Below, piece by piece: positions 41,965 through 53,984 of a DNA stretch of 64,000 bases (the stretch's first letter is position 1; each line of letters starts with the position of its first letter). A program made the translations under genes and the position numbers. This DNA is from Leptodontidium sp. MPI-SDFR-AT-0119 (Eukaryota > Ascomycota > Leotiomycetes > Helotiales > Leptodontidiaceae). Below the pieces are notes generated by a model, which had not been told where the DNA came from, did no database searches, and saw nothing but the letters and a program-made list of their open reading frames with translations. The stretch covers positions 930,001-994,000 of the forward strand of contig JAHLEZ010000003.1 of NCBI GenBank assembly GCA_020726505.1, read 5' to 3'.

Positions 41965-44820
41965 GAAGCCAGAAGTCACTGGTTCTTTGTAACGTGGTGC
42001 TTATTTCGTAAGATATTAAAACAGTGTTTTGTGATCAAAGGAGAAGGAAGTCCCACCAGTCTCGACTTGCCGTTTTTGCCGAGCCAGGGCCGTCCTCGCC
42101 AACTTGGATACATTTGAAGTGATGAAGGCTCGTATAAATCATAGGCAAGGAGTCACGCTGTGTTGTTTTTATGGGAAGGTTTCTCTGTTACTTCCAGGTT
42201 AAAACAACTCAGAGGGCCCACTCCACTGCTCGAATCGTGGAGAGCCTGTAAGCAAGGTACAGCACAAGCGAGATCGGAGTTTATTTCCTTCAAGCTGTGA
42301 CAGAAAACACGACCAGTTGATTGCGATCCAAACATCTCTCTTTACTGCATAGCAGCGCGGCGTTCTTGCTAGATTGTCTTTGTTGGATCTGGATTACAGT
42401 ACAGATCAGCCCATAATTTTAGAGGAAGCTTCACAAAAATGACGAATGAAGAATCTTGGAAGATTTGAATGGATTGCAATTCATACAAATGGCTCATTCC
42501 ATGTGCTCTCGGACATTTTATAGTTACCGGTAGTTGTTTTCTAACTTTTCTATCCCGCGCTAAACTGGAAGGCTTCTTTTTTTAGCTTCGTTTAGAAAGA
42601 GCCCTGGAAGAGCTCTACATCAACCAGCCTAGCGAAGAACTATCAAACATTCAGATATTTTTGACCAAGTAAGATTTACAGTCGTTGAGTAACTCCACGC
42701 GTCTGGCTTTCGTATCGCTTAGAAACCGGAACGAAACCTGGAACTCGATTTGCCGTCGGGTCAACCTCACTCTGAGGCCTCAGGCAGTCAGTCAACATGC
42801 GTCCGGCGAATCAGCATTCTGCACAGAATGATGCGACGAAGGAAGCTGCCTCGATTCCGGTGATCAATCACACCTCTCGCACGTCCACACTCATACCATG
42901 CTCGCCTCCTAGTAGAAACGTTTTGGTTTATTTGCAGAGTTGAGATTGTTTCCAAAAGCATACAGAAGGGAGATTACGAGGGAGACATTCTCGGTGTGAA
43001 ACGAGTTCCTCTGCCGACAACGTTTTGTGGAATTTCGCCACCCGGAAATACTTTTGAAGTTCTGGCTGGTTAGGCTGGCTGCTGGTTTGGTTTGGCTGGC
43101 CCTTGAGGGGTCCAACGGGGACGGCGAGGGGACAGCGACAGCCACGGCAACGGAAGTAACGCGTGAGAAAATCTAGCTTCGAATCCATCCATCCATCCAG
43201 CAAACCTTCGAGTCTCTGTGTGGGGACGGACGAATGAGGCGATGGTCTGATATGGGGTAAATAAGCCCTTCAGTTAAACGTGATGCGTTGAATAAGGTAA
43301 TGAGCGTTCTTGGCACTTTTTGCTGCTGCAATAAGGCACTTCTGGATCACCCCGTAACGAGGCTGCCTGGCCGTCAGTGAGGAGTGAGCGAGGCAGGTAT
43401 GAATAGAATTATCGGCGGGTTTGACCCGGCAAATATCAAATTGAATCGAATCACAGGAGACCTCGAAGCTTGCAAGGCTGCTTTTGCTGCAAGGCGGGGA
43501 ATTCGGCTTTTCCCAACTGCCCATTTGTCCAGCTGAGCTTACTTACTACGGCGAGGTCAGGTCAGGACAGGGCAGGGCAGGATTTACGCTTGATATCGAA
43601 TCGAGCCAGTCAGGTTTATGGTTGTGGTTGTGGTTGTGGTTGTTTTGCTGGGCAGTGGACGGTGGATGGATGGGTGTGTGGGTGGATTGCCACGGCGTGG
43701 GAGAAGGAATGGAAGTCACTGTGTACATCCAAACAGTATGGCTGTTTGAGTCGGCGGCAGAGCAGAGCAGCTTACCCCGGTTGCTCGGACAGACTGGATT
43801 GGATTGGACTGAAGTGCATTGTGTGCGTGCAAGCGCAGTTGAATGCAGTGCGTTGGATTATGAACAATGAGGGGAAATGCTGCTGCGTAATAAGCCTGGT
43901 TGCTCAGAGCGATAAAAAAGCATTTGCCTGCTCATGCATGCCCTCTCACGCCGGAGATAACATACAGTAGCACGAGTGGTGGTGGTAAGTTGTTTTGGGC
44001 ACTTTGAGGACATATATACGTGATATGGCACTTTGAGATCAGGTAGTTGCTTGCCATTTCTCAGTTCTGTCTGGAGCCTATGATGGTGAAGTAGGAAGAG
44101 GAAGCGGACGAGGACGAGGACGAGGACATGGACATGGACATGGTGATGGATGGATGAATGAATGAATGAATGAGTGGAAAGGTGAACTGGGACTGGACTG
44201 GATCAATCCTCAGGCGGCCAAACGTGAGCCTGAGCCTGAACCTGAGTTCGGTCTGCACTGCACTGAGAGAAGTGAGAGCGGAGTCCATCAACACGCGCAC
44301 CGCAGTGCACTGCTCTCTGCACTGCACCGTACACTGCACCGCACCGTTCTGCACACTAGCCTCGCTTCTGATGGCGAGATGCCCCAACCTGCAACTTCCT
44401 GAAAAGATCCCACTTCGAACCACTCTTCCACGACTGCCACGCAACGCAATATCGAGGTGCTAGTCGTGCTCTGTTGTCCGCAAGACCTCTCAATACTCTT
44501 CTCTACCACAAATCTCGACCGAAATGCACCGAGTCTGACTTGGAATCTCCGCTTCCTTTCAGCGCCTTCCAGCCCACGCCTGCCCCCCAAGCCCACGCGC
44601 CGTGCCGTGGACGACCACCCATCATCGCCAGCCAGACTACACGTCAACCGCGCAATTCACTCGATATCGATATCCACCCTGGTCTGCGAGTCCGCAGATT
44701 CAATGCCCTCGAGCTGACCTCTCCATCGAAGCTCTGCCACCGAGGTCGAGAAGAGTCTTCCGATTCTCGCTCAACTGAACCCTTTCGGGTTCGAAACGGT
44801 ATATTTCTCACCATCGTGCA
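41965..44820. other. 2.9 kb intergenic region before the LAMMER kinase
   Basis: No supported gene. There are simple repeats: GGTTGT runs near 43620, GACGAG/GGACAT runs near 44105-44145, GAAT runs near 44155-44175. There are also short direct repeats gcactgcactg around 44255-44345. Its right end (from about 44450) is probably promoter and a long 5' UTR of the kinase, as usual for LAMMER kinases. The short ORFs are compositionally biased. Confidence 0.5.
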
Positions 44821-47147
44821 ATGTCGACACCTTCGACCCTGCCTCCTCACCATCACAACTACGGATATTCTCACCATCAGAATTACCAATCCAACAACGG
44901 CTATCGAGCGACAAACAATACCCTCTTGAACGGCGGCAGCCGGTTAGGAGCGTCATACGCCTTCCCGACCACTTCGAGTAACGGCGGCACATCATCGAAC
45001 AGCGTCGGTGTACCCGACCCCTCACGAACAAGTCAAAACACAACACATCCATCAAGACTCGAAACGAATCCCGCAGAGATGCCTGCCTCCTCTTCCGTTT
45101 CTACCGCGCCGAAGCAAAATCCCAAGAAGCGGCCAAGATCAAGAGAGCCTAGAAACCCCGATTGGAAAAAATTCTATGAGAATGGCCTCCCCAGTGAGGT
45201 CATTGTCATAGATGACTCTCCTACCCCAGAACCCTCTGCTTCTGTCCTGTCAAATGCCCAGCAAGGCCGATCAGTCGCTGCGGGGAGTAATAGACACGCG
45301 GCGAAGAAGAGGAGATGCAATGACGTCGGAACGCCCTATGATCCTGTCTACCATCTCGAGCCCTCATATTCGAACAATATCAGCCCTGAATACAAAGATT
45401 CCACAGGGTCTGCCTCCACCGACAGAACCACTTCCGCTATTCACACCACTGCGGCGACATCCTTGGGCTCGCATTCCTCAAATGGGCAAAATGGCTACGA
45501 AGTAGCTGCGCAGGCTGGCACCAAGAGAAAGAGACAAACCACCCGTCTACAGACCACCAATGAGGCGAAGAGAAAAGAATTGGAGGTTAACGGTGACGCC
45601 TTCACGAGCTATAAGCCTCCACCGAAGCCACCTATCAAAGCCCCTGACGTCCAGGTTAAGCAGGTTTCCGACGTGAGTATTCCTTCCAGAACTTGCCAGG
45701 ATACGCTGACAATATGTAGAATTCATACACCAAAAACACCAAGGTTGATGATGACGATGGCCATTATATAGTTGTCCCAGAGTCAGATCTCACAGAAAGA
45801 TGTACGTGAATGAGCCCCCATTCCAGAGGATACGGCACTAACTAGCTGCAGACCAAGTCTCGAAGTTGCTTGGACAGGGGACCTTTGGTAAAGTTGTTCA
45901 AGCTAGGGACCGACAAAGCAAGAGGGCAGTCGCCATCAAGATCATTCGGTCCGTTCAGAAGTACCGAGATGCCTCCAGAATCGAACTTCGAGTCCTTGCA
46001 ACCCTGAAGGCGAACGATAAAGAGAATCGAAACCGATGCATACACCTGAGAGACTGTTTCGATTACCGCGGCCATATCTGCATTGTCATGGATTTGCTGG
46101 GCCAGAGCGTGTTTGATTTCTTGAAGGGCAACTCGTTCGTCCCATTCCCGAACAGTCAAATTCAGAGCTTTGCGAGACAGCTCTTCACCAGTGTTGCTTG
46201 TAAGTATTCCGATGAGAACTTATTATGCTCTGTGCTAACTCTGTAATAGTCTTACATGATCTCAACTTAATCCACACGGATTTGAAGCCTGAGAACATCC
46301 TTCTGTGTGATAGTGCGTACCAGGCTTTTACCTATAGCCGCAAGATCCCATCCTCCTCAACAACAGTCAATCGTCAAGCCGCACAACGCAAAGTCCTTCT
46401 CGACACTGAGATTCGTCTCATTGACTTTGGCTCCGCTACCTTCCAGGACGAGTATCACTCCTCAGTCGTCTCAACCCGACACTATCGGGCCCCCGAGATC
46501 ATTCTTGGTCTGGGGTGGTCATTTCCCTGTGATATTTGGAGCATTGGCTGCATTCTAGTCGAGTTCTTCACCGGAGATGCCCTGTTCCAGACACATGACA
46601 ACCTGGAACACCTAGCTATGATGGAGAGCGTCTGCAACAAGAAGCTGGACAACCACCTCGTGCAATCCGTCAACACGATGGCAAAGAGGAACGGAGGAAA
46701 CCCTGCTGCGAAGTAAATACCATCAACATTCTAGATAAGATCTCATGCTAACTGCAGTACAGGTTCTTCAAGCGATTGAAGCTTGATTACCCGCAACCCG
46801 AGACCACCAGGGCTTCGAGACGATTTGTGAAGGCAATGAAGCACCTCAACGTAAGTCTCTCAGAGTTCTTTGCCAGGCCATCCGGGCTAATCATGACATA
46901 GGAAATCATCCCCGACAGCAACAAGTTCTGCAGAAACTTCTTGGATCTTCTCGAGAAGATCTTTGTATATGATCCAGCGGAGCGTATCACCGCTAAGCAG
47001 GCTCTTCAGCACCCTTGGTTTAAGGAAGCAGCAACACCCGACGATGGCACAGAAGCCGCGAAGATCCGGGCCAACAGACAAGCACAAGCACAAGCTGCCG
47101 CTAGTCAAGCAGCATCCGCACCTCCACGAACTAATGGCTACCGTTAA
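44821..47147 (+). CDS. LAMMER (CLK/KNS1-type) dual-specificity protein kinase
   Basis: Six exons (44821-45672, 45720-45801, 45852-46199, 46250-46712, 46763-46850, 46902-47147) give 692 residues. The first 300 residues are low complexity (His/Asn/Ser-rich) with basic nuclear-localisation-like clusters ([20 protein letters not shown]). The kinase domain has GQGTFGKVV (319-327), the ATP Lys in AVAIK (341), the catalytic loop HTDLKPEN (Asp438), DFG in LIDFGSATF (486-488), and [10 protein letters not shown]. The family signature is EHLAMME (547-553). Threonine replaces arginine in the HRD-type motif, as is normal in CLK/LAMMER kinases. Homologues (yeast KNS1, S. pombe Lkh1) phosphorylate SR-like splicing factors and RNA polymerase III/TOR-pathway targets and affect development and stress. 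All introns are 46-52 nt. Confidence 0.95.
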
Positions 47148-48265
47148 AGGGAAAAACAGATTACATAATGCATGAATGACGGCGTCTGGGTATGGGGTGG
47201 GGATGGAGCAACTTTATTTTTTACGCACTTGGATCGGTCGACTTGTTGGTTCGAGGCACACAAGGGGGGGTGATAATTTGTTCCGAGTAGGCAAGGTGTT
47301 CTGTCACAACATGTTTGCTTCTGGAATTGCTTTCTAGACGTTGTGCTTCTTTCCACCGCGAGGACCAAAAATTCCTGGGAGTGTTCTCAGGTCCGATGTA
47401 GAAAATTCACCGAAGCCTGATTTTTACTATTGCCAAAGGACGAGTGTTGATAGGACTACCTCAATGTTCGCCCTGTATTTGAAATACCTTATGGGCTTTG
47501 GTGATGTGACAGGGTCTGCCGGGAAGAATCGTCTGAGTTATCTATACCAGCGGATCACTAGCTGAGATCTATGGAGGTATATATCAAGTGTTGTAGGAAG
47601 GACTTGGGCGAGATGGTCTCGAGTGATATTGGGACGTCTAGAACCAATCACTTTTAGTAGACTGCTTGGATAGAAGAGCTGGCATTATTGTCAATAAACC
47701 TTTCGAGCTATCATCATCTAGTGCTCATGGTTTCTTGTAACGATCGAGTGCAATTGGGGAGAAAATATTTACTGGCTTGCTGTAGTGAAATAGCGGGGTA
47801 CTCACCTAGGGCCAATCCACAAAGAGCGAAAAGGGTTGCAGATTGAGATATTTGAGTCCTCATGCAATTCTCTGCAGAGTCTGACCTCTATTCCTGCTTT
47901 TATGCCCCTTGTGATATCATTTGACGCATATTCCTGCAGCTCAGAACCTGGTGAGACATTGAACGAAGCCTGAAGGAAAGCAATATGTTCTCAGAGCATG
48001 CCACGTTGGTCGCTCTTTTTTTTCTTCAAGCCCACTATGCCAATCGTATGGAGTTTACAAACAAAATTCCCTATGAATTAAATATAATGTGAATCTGTCA
48101 AATTGAATATCCTTCGAGGCAGCCTTTCCCTGGTGACATAGGATTGGACAGGCGTGAACGAGGCTGCATCTTCGCTTGAGTCTTGGCGCTGCAAGGCGCT
48201 GCCATAATTTTGAACTGCAGGTACGAAATGCCACAGAAGAGTCATGGAAAGAGAACCGCACCTCC
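47148..48265. other. intergenic between LAMMER kinase and tRNase Z
   Basis: No gene supported. The tRNase Z frame is open back to about 48176 but has no upstream ATG there. Confidence 0.55.
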
Positions 48266-51034
48266 ATGATTTTTAGACTCCAGCCCGCAACGAGGACTCT
48301 TCCCCCGCAGTCGTACAGAGGAGTTCGATCGCTTGCGCACCACACTGTCGAATCCCAACCCACCACACGTCGCTGGTCTCGCAACAAGCCACCCCCGACT
48401 CGAGTGTTCCCAGGGCCGCAACTGCACGGAAACAAACGACTGGGTGCCGGCTATTACCTCATTTTCGAAGGGAAGAAGGAGAACGGCGTTAGCAGTGTCA
48501 ATAAGGTTTGGAAGCCTATCATCAAGCAGGATAGGAGGGGTTTCAACAAGATGAAGTCCTGGGTTCAGATTCTGAGTACGCCAACGGCAGATACACCGGG
48601 GACTACGCTGCTTCTACACTTCGATAATAAGAGATACCTGATTGGGGATGTGGCAGAGGGGACACAGCGGGCGGCGATACAGCGGAAACTGGGGTTGTCG
48701 AAGGTGGCAGATGTCTTCCTGACAGGTACCATTGGGTGGGGTAATTCTGGAGGCATACTGGGCATGATCCTCACACTGGCGGATATTGTGACTGTCGCCT
48801 GGGAAGAGAGAAAGAAAATTGCTGAGCAGGCTAGAGCGAGGAAGGGTTTGGATACAGCGGAACAAGTCGACAAGCAGTTCCTGAACATCCATGGTGGGAA
48901 GAACCTTACACATTTGCTTGCGACTGCGAGGCGGTTTGTCTTCCGAAAGGGCATGCCGTTATACACGAATGAGTTTAGGGCAAAGTCAGATGCGTCTACG
49001 GACCTCATGGAGCCGACCTTCAAGGACGAACAGATTAAGCTCTGGGCTGTGGTTGTTGAGTCTGAGAAGGGCGTGACGAGCCCTAGGAAGAGAAGTCATG
49101 AGGAATTCTCCGATGAGACAACTTCTACATCAATAGACGGCAAGCAGGAAACTCCAGAGGAGCAAGAGGACCGATATGATCAAATGAGGAAGTCGGTCGT
49201 GTCTGCCATGTTCCAGTCGGAATGGCGTCTGGACGCTCTCGTCAAGAAGAAGCTCTCCGAAGTCCAAAGACCTGCTGCAATCTTCTTCAGAAACGACAAA
49301 GGGGAGATTCAGAAATACCTTGGTGCTACGGTAGATGAAGACCCCAGTGTGCCTGATATTGAGGTACTGGTCCGAAATCCTTGGCCAGGAGCAATGATCG
49401 AGACCCTGCCGCCAACTACTCCATCAACAACATCTGTCTGCTACTTCATCAAGAACCATCCACAACGAGGAAAATTCAACCCAAAGGTAGCAAAGGACCT
49501 TGGTGTCACACCAGGACCGGACTTCCGCAAGTTGACTGGAGGCGAAAGCGTTACTACGTCGGCTGGCAAGGTCGTGACTCCTGATATGGTTATGGCCCAA
49601 GGCTCGGATGGCGGTGGGTTTGCAGTCATAGAGCTACCAGACACATCATTTGTTGGACCGTTAATTGCCCGCCCGGAGTGGTCCTCGGAGCATGTCATGC
49701 CTGGTATCGGTGCAGTGATTTGGATCTTGGGACCTGGCGTGGTTGAAGATTCCAGACTCCAGGCTTTTATGCGGGAGAAGAGTAATTTGAAGCACATTGT
49801 CTCTTCGAAAGACTGCTGTGCCAATTACCTCGCCTTGGAGTCCCCTGCCGCAGCTGCTATTCGACTCCACCTCATCGATGCTGAGCGCTTTCCAATTCCA
49901 CATTTCTGTAACGAGCCGCCTCTTGCGCCGGTCCAGAATCTCCCTTATGTAAAGGCGAGAATTGGCCACACATTACAACTCGAACCCAAGGTGGAGCTCC
50001 AGGATGCGACTATTGTCCCGTTTCTTGATACTGCTACTGTTATCAAGGAAGCGTCTTCCGACGTCAATGAGCTAGCTCAGGTTGCTCGCAAGGAAGTCAA
50101 CAGCGCTGAATTCCAAGCTCGTCTTGATGAAACCCAGAAGGATATTCCAAGCAAAGATGCGGAGGTCATTACCCTCGGTACCGGATCAGCTCTGCCATCA
50201 AAATACCGAAATGTTTCTGCTACTTTACTTCGTGTTCCTGGCTATGGCAACTACCTCTTTGACTGCGGAGAGAACACACTGGGACAGTTGAACCGAGTCT
50301 TCGGTGACGAGACACCAGAGATTTTGCGTGATTTGAAGGCTATCTGGATCAGCCATTTGCATGCAGATCATCACCTCGGGACCGTCAGAGTCATCAAACA
50401 GTGGGCCAAAGAGACCGCAGCAGACGAGCAGACGAGAAACAACTCCTTGATCGTAGCATCTCATGATGGTATGACCAATTTCCTCAAAGAGTATTCGGAA
50501 GTCGAAAACTTTGGCTATGAAAGAATTCAGCCCATTGTCATGGAGTGGTCTAGTCACTACTATCACGAGTTCTCGGAAGAGCAAACTCAAAAAGTCGGTC
50601 TCACTTCAATCAAGGCCTGTGGGGTCGAACACTGTCATGGCGCTTTAGCTGTCGCATTCAACTTCCCCAACGGTTTCAAAGTCGCCTATTCGGGAGATTG
50701 CAGACCTTCTGAACGCTTCGTGACCATTGGTCGCAACGCTACTCTCCTGATTCACGAAGCAACCTTCGACGACGAGCTCCGATCCGATGCCATCGCCAAG
50801 AAGCATTCCACCACCGCAGAAGCCTTAGGTGTCGGTGAGAGAATGAACGCGAGGCGTATCCTCTTGACGCATTTCTCGCAACGATATCAGAAGATCCCGG
50901 TCATGCAGACTGAGGGCAAAGACCAGGTTGCTATAGTTGCATTTGATTACATGCGTTGCAAGATCGGGGACTTTGCGAAGTTTGAGGCGTTCAAGCCGGC
51001 GCTGGTCAAGCTCTATGAAGGCAAGAATGAATAG
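48266..51034 (+). CDS. long-form tRNase Z (ELAC2/TRZ1 family)
   Basis: Single exon, 922 residues from the ATG at 48266. tRNase Z is the endonuclease that removes 3' trailers from precursor tRNAs. The N-terminal half-domain begins MKSWVQILSTPTADTPGTTL and has DNKRYLIGDVAEGTQRA with degenerate metal ligands. The C-terminal half carries the active site: LGTGSALPSKYRN, the zinc motif HLHADHHLG (His697, His699, Asp701, His702), VAYSGDCRPS, and HEATFDDEL followed by LTHFSQRY. The first ~95 residues are rich in Arg/Ser/Pro and lack acids, as expected for a mitochondrial presequence. A second in-frame ATG at 48551 (a 827-residue form) matches the usual nuclear/cytosolic start. Leaky scanning could therefore supply both compartments. 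Identity is secure; dual use is inference. Confidence 0.95.
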   Translation: MIFRLQPATRTLPPQSYRGVRSLAHHTVESQPTTRRWSRNKPPPTRVFPGPQLHGNKRLGAGYYLIFEGKKENGVSSVNKVWKPIIKQDRRGFNKMKSWVQILSTPTADTPGTTLLLHFDNKRYLIGDVAEGTQRAAIQRKLGLSKVADVFLTGTIGWGNSGGILGMILTLADIVTVAWEERKKIAEQARARKGLDTAEQVDKQFLNIHGGKNLTHLLATARRFVFRKGMPLYTNEFRAKSDASTDLMEPTFKDEQIKLWAVVVESEKGVTSPRKRSHEEFSDETTSTSIDGKQETPEEQEDRYDQMRKSVVSAMFQSEWRLDALVKKKLSEVQRPAAIFFRNDKGEIQKYLGATVDEDPSVPDIEVLVRNPWPGAMIETLPPTTPSTTSVCYFIKNHPQRGKFNPKVAKDLGVTPGPDFRKLTGGESVTTSAGKVVTPDMVMAQGSDGGGFAVIELPDTSFVGPLIARPEWSSEHVMPGIGAVIWILGPGVVEDSRLQAFMREKSNLKHIVSSKDCCANYLALESPAAAAIRLHLIDAERFPIPHFCNEPPLAPVQNLPYVKARIGHTLQLEPKVELQDATIVPFLDTATVIKEASSDVNELAQVARKEVNSAEFQARLDETQKDIPSKDAEVITLGTGSALPSKYRNVSATLLRVPGYGNYLFDCGENTLGQLNRVFGDETPEILRDLKAIWISHLHADHHLGTVRVIKQWAKETAADEQTRNNSLIVASHDGMTNFLKEYSEVENFGYERIQPIVMEWSSHYYHEFSEEQTQKVGLTSIKACGVEHCHGALAVAFNFPNGFKVAYSGDCRPSERFVTIGRNATLLIHEATFDDELRSDAIAKKHSTTAEALGVGERMNARRILLTHFSQRYQKIPVMQTEGKDQVAIVAFDYMRCKIGDFAKFEAFKPALVKLYEGKNE

Positions 51035-51616
51035 ATGCGAGATCTCCTCTTCTTTACTTTGTTGTTATGGCTTGGCGTTTCTCAGGGCAGTAGAAAAGAG
51101 GCAAGGTCTCACTCACACTCGCCATTGCATATGAGGCGTTTTAGAATTGTATATTATTGTTTAGATGATACCACCAAAAGCTCTTGACTCTTAGATTTGT
51201 CTCATTCAAGTCCGGTGTGGCGGATATTGTGCTTGACATTGCCATACTCATGCAGATACTTTCTACGCGGCTGAATCGTTGAGTTGTTGTCTTTGTGGAT
51301 ACATTTGTTTGATTCTTTGTACACAGTTAATTCGTTCACAGGAGAAATTATGTGACTGAAGATTGGGTTGTTGAGTCCGTACTAGATATGGCTAAGGGAA
51401 AGTAAGCATTTCATTTCGTAAAAATTTTTTAAAACAAAAAGCTTTGGATTATAACGAAAAGAAATGGGAGAAAGTGGGAAAATAAAGGATAGGGAAGCAG
51501 GTTGACTTTTCACCATCACGAAGGAGGTAGTTTGGAACGAGAAATTCATGCCTAGCATGCCCCCCATCCCCGGACTCATCGGTGGCAGGCATCAACTGAC
51601 TATCCGTGGATCCTAC
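51035..51616. other. convergent intergenic region between tRNase Z and RING gene
   Basis: Both genes end into this 580-bp stretch. Nothing else recognised. Confidence 0.55.
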
Positions 51617-52351
51617 CTAGCCCTCTATCCCACGGCCAGAAGGAGCAGGAGGATCAAGTCCCCGAAGCATAGAAACCGAAAAGAAGGTAGGAGGGTAGAT
51701 GATCTTGTATATCTGCCGACAGGAAGGACAAGTCATATTTCCCTTCTGCAGCCAAGCGAAGATACAGTTTGTGTGAAGGCGATGCCCGCAGGGGAGTTGT
51801 CGGACATCATCACCCAACTTCATGTTCTTGCTGCAGATGGAGCAATCCTCCCCACGGGCACTGACGTGCCAGAGTAGCATGCTGCTCGCCGTGTCGGGTC
51901 GGAATATGAGCGACTGGCTCATGATGGACGTGCCTGCTGCCTCGGCCGCTCGTCGCCGACGGTCGTGATCAATTAGCCAGAACTTTCTCACCCTCAAAAG
52001 CTCGTAGTGCTCTTCCTCGGCAGCTTCATTCTCTCGATATACCAGTCTAGTTCTGATCCTGTCCAGCGCATTCTGCATGTAGACTATCGCGCGATGGTCA
52101 AGGCGATCTCGGGTGAGCTGGTCAGGGGACTGTGGGGGTTCGAGAATGTGGCCCTGGGCGCAGTCGGGACACTTGCCTTCGTCGTAGGTGTACCGTCTGT
52201 TCATCGGTTCGGGGCAGTTGAATATTAATTGGGGGTTGGCGTTACCAACGTAGCGATAGGGTGATAGGGGACAGGCGTCATTGTGTTTGGGGCAGCCGGT
52301 TACGTGGCCGCAAATGTGGTAAAACGTTAGGGCGTGTTTGCAAGGCGCCAT
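51617..52351 (-). CDS. RING-H2 zinc finger protein, putative E3 ubiquitin ligase
   Basis: Single minus-strand exon, 244 residues. The N-terminus has a second cysteine/histidine-rich region (CKHALTFYHICGHVTGC, later CPDC at 61-64) that may bind zinc but fits no family I know. A charged helix (about 85-140) links to a C-terminal RING-H2: Cys170, Cys173, Cys188, His190, His193, Cys196, Cys208, Cys211. RING-H2 domains recruit E2 enzymes for ubiquitin transfer. No transmembrane segment is visible. The ATG opens MAPCKHAL in good context. It is convergent with tRNase Z. The substrate is unknown. Confidence 0.82.
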   Translation of the reverse strand: MAPCKHALTFYHICGHVTGCPKHNDACPLSPYRYVGNANPQLIFNCPEPMNRRYTYDEGKCPDCAQGHILEPPQSPDQLTRDRLDHRAIVYMQNALDRIRTRLVYRENEAAEEEHYELLRVRKFWLIDHDRRRRAAEAAGTSIMSQSLIFRPDTASSMLLWHVSARGEDCSICSKNMKLGDDVRQLPCGHRLHTNCIFAWLQKGNMTCPSCRQIYKIIYPPTFFSVSMLRGLDPPAPSGRGIEG

Positions 52352-53239
52352 TTTGAGATGGAACTGTGTGGCTGCTTGGGGGTGGGGAAGTGCTCCGGAA
52401 GTTAGAGGACCTGTGAATGGACGGTATATTTTGAAGGGGGAGGAGATGGGGGTATTATAGTGTTACTGAACAGTCTCTTGCCAGTGTTGTAAGGCTAATC
52501 GTTGTGCTCTTGAACGTTGGGGACATTGTTTACGGTGTATACTGACCATACATGTATATACAGACCACTGTTCTGATACGTCCGACTCCTTTGAACTTGT
52601 GAAAGAAAAATTCCCGAGTATTATTAAAATCGAGGATATTTTTAACGCCACTCGCTGGACACGGAGGTAGAAATCGCTAAGCAGCACAACTTCCTGTACT
52701 TGGTTGGGAAACATTTCTGGGTAGTGAGACAAAGAGTTCCATGTTTTTCTCTTTGATTCTAACAAAGACGATATCAGGTCAAAGACAAAGATAAGACTAC
52801 AAACTTAATTTCTATTGTGAATACCTTTCTACTTCTTTATACATTGTTGTGTGGTGTTCAAGTGTTGAAGTGTCGTTGGGTTGCTTTGTTTGATATCTCG
52901 CTTACCGACTCGAATTTGATTGATGGTTCGGTCACGAGGTAAGGATCTCGCAGCTCACTACATACTCCTTACTCAGCTTGACGACTTGAAATACGCTATT
53001 GAAGTTCCAAAGATTGCTCACTGATGGATTCAAATATAGATTTGTACTTGCTAAACCATAGCAAGATTTGCGAAGCGCAGATAAATAGAATGTGAGCCCG
53101 GCAACATGGCATCTTTTTCGCTTCTCCAGCGAGTTTGGGGACGTACTGGAAATGGGAACTGGAAACGTAGCCATTCTACTTGCTATTCACAATTGGTCCA
53201 TTTTCCTAGTTTACATAGTCTCGATATCCACAACGAGTC
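52352..53239. other. intergenic between RING gene and DUF3632-like gene
   Basis: No gene seen. The left end is the RING gene promoter, with an AT-rich aaaatatacc on the minus strand near 52422-52431 as a possible TATA-like element. Confidence 0.5.
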
Positions 53240-53984
53240 CTAAGCAGCTTTCCAAACATCCAGTCTCTCATCACAGAACCCCTTCCACTCTTTGTCCGCA
53301 TATTTCACTCCCGCTCTCGCAATCGGCCCGTCAAAAGATTTTCCCTCGCGGCTCGACTGCTCAATAAACTCCCTAGCATACAGAAACCACATCTTCGCAG
53401 CATCAACAACCGCAGCATTAGACTCATTCCCTTCAAAAGCAGAGCGCATCGTCCAAATAGCATACAATGAGAAATCAAACGCCGGGATTGAGAGTGAAAG
53501 TGCAGTAAGACGTGCCACGAATGCGTTGAGATTAGCCCATTCCGTGGCTGAGAAGTCATCTTTGCTGCCTGAGCCCGGAGCTGGAGGATCTTAGCATTAA
53601 GGTTCGTTACATGGTGGGAAGAGGCGGGTATATACCTCGATTCCATGCCGAACGCATGCTCGCACCCAACAACGGCATATCATCCCAAATCTTCACCGGC
53701 GAACCCCATATCGTGACACTTTTGAGCTTTTCATCACCGCTACCTCCTTGTGTCTGGATAGCTTTGGCAATTTCTATCAAAGGCTCTTGAGCTTGATGTT
53801 CGGTTTTGGCAGCGACGTCAATGAGAACACGCCAGGATGAAGAGAGTTTCTCTTCTAGTACTTCTTCCGAAGCTCCAGAGTCGATGGCTTGCGTGATTGG
53901 CTCTGTGAAAGTGCGAGCTGTGTTCGTATAGTCGGACTTTGCGGTAAGCGCAGATGTCAGGGCTTCAGATTGCTTTGATGACAT
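53240..53984 (-). CDS. DUF3632-like fungal protein of unknown function
   Basis: Two minus-strand exons (53984-53636 and 53580-53240), 229 residues. The 55-nt phase-1 intron joins SMRSAWNR to APGSGSKDD. The sequence is largely helical, with no signal peptide or transmembrane span. Blocks such as SSWRVLIDVAAKTEH, IWDDMPLLG, WANLNAFVARLTAL, YAIWTMRSAFEG and KMWFLYAREFIEQSS look like the DUF3632 family of ascomycete proteins, which has no assigned biochemical role. The ATG at 53984 is chosen as the first Met of the conserved-looking part. The frame is open upstream to 54137, but that extension is basic, His/Pro-rich and probably 5' UTR. I would not give it a function. Confidence 0.65.

Noticed and set aside
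43470..43970. Overlapping plus-strand ORFs of 166 and 128 residues
   Set aside because: Built on GGTTGT and GGCAGG simple repeats, Cys/Trp/Gly-rich, no family.
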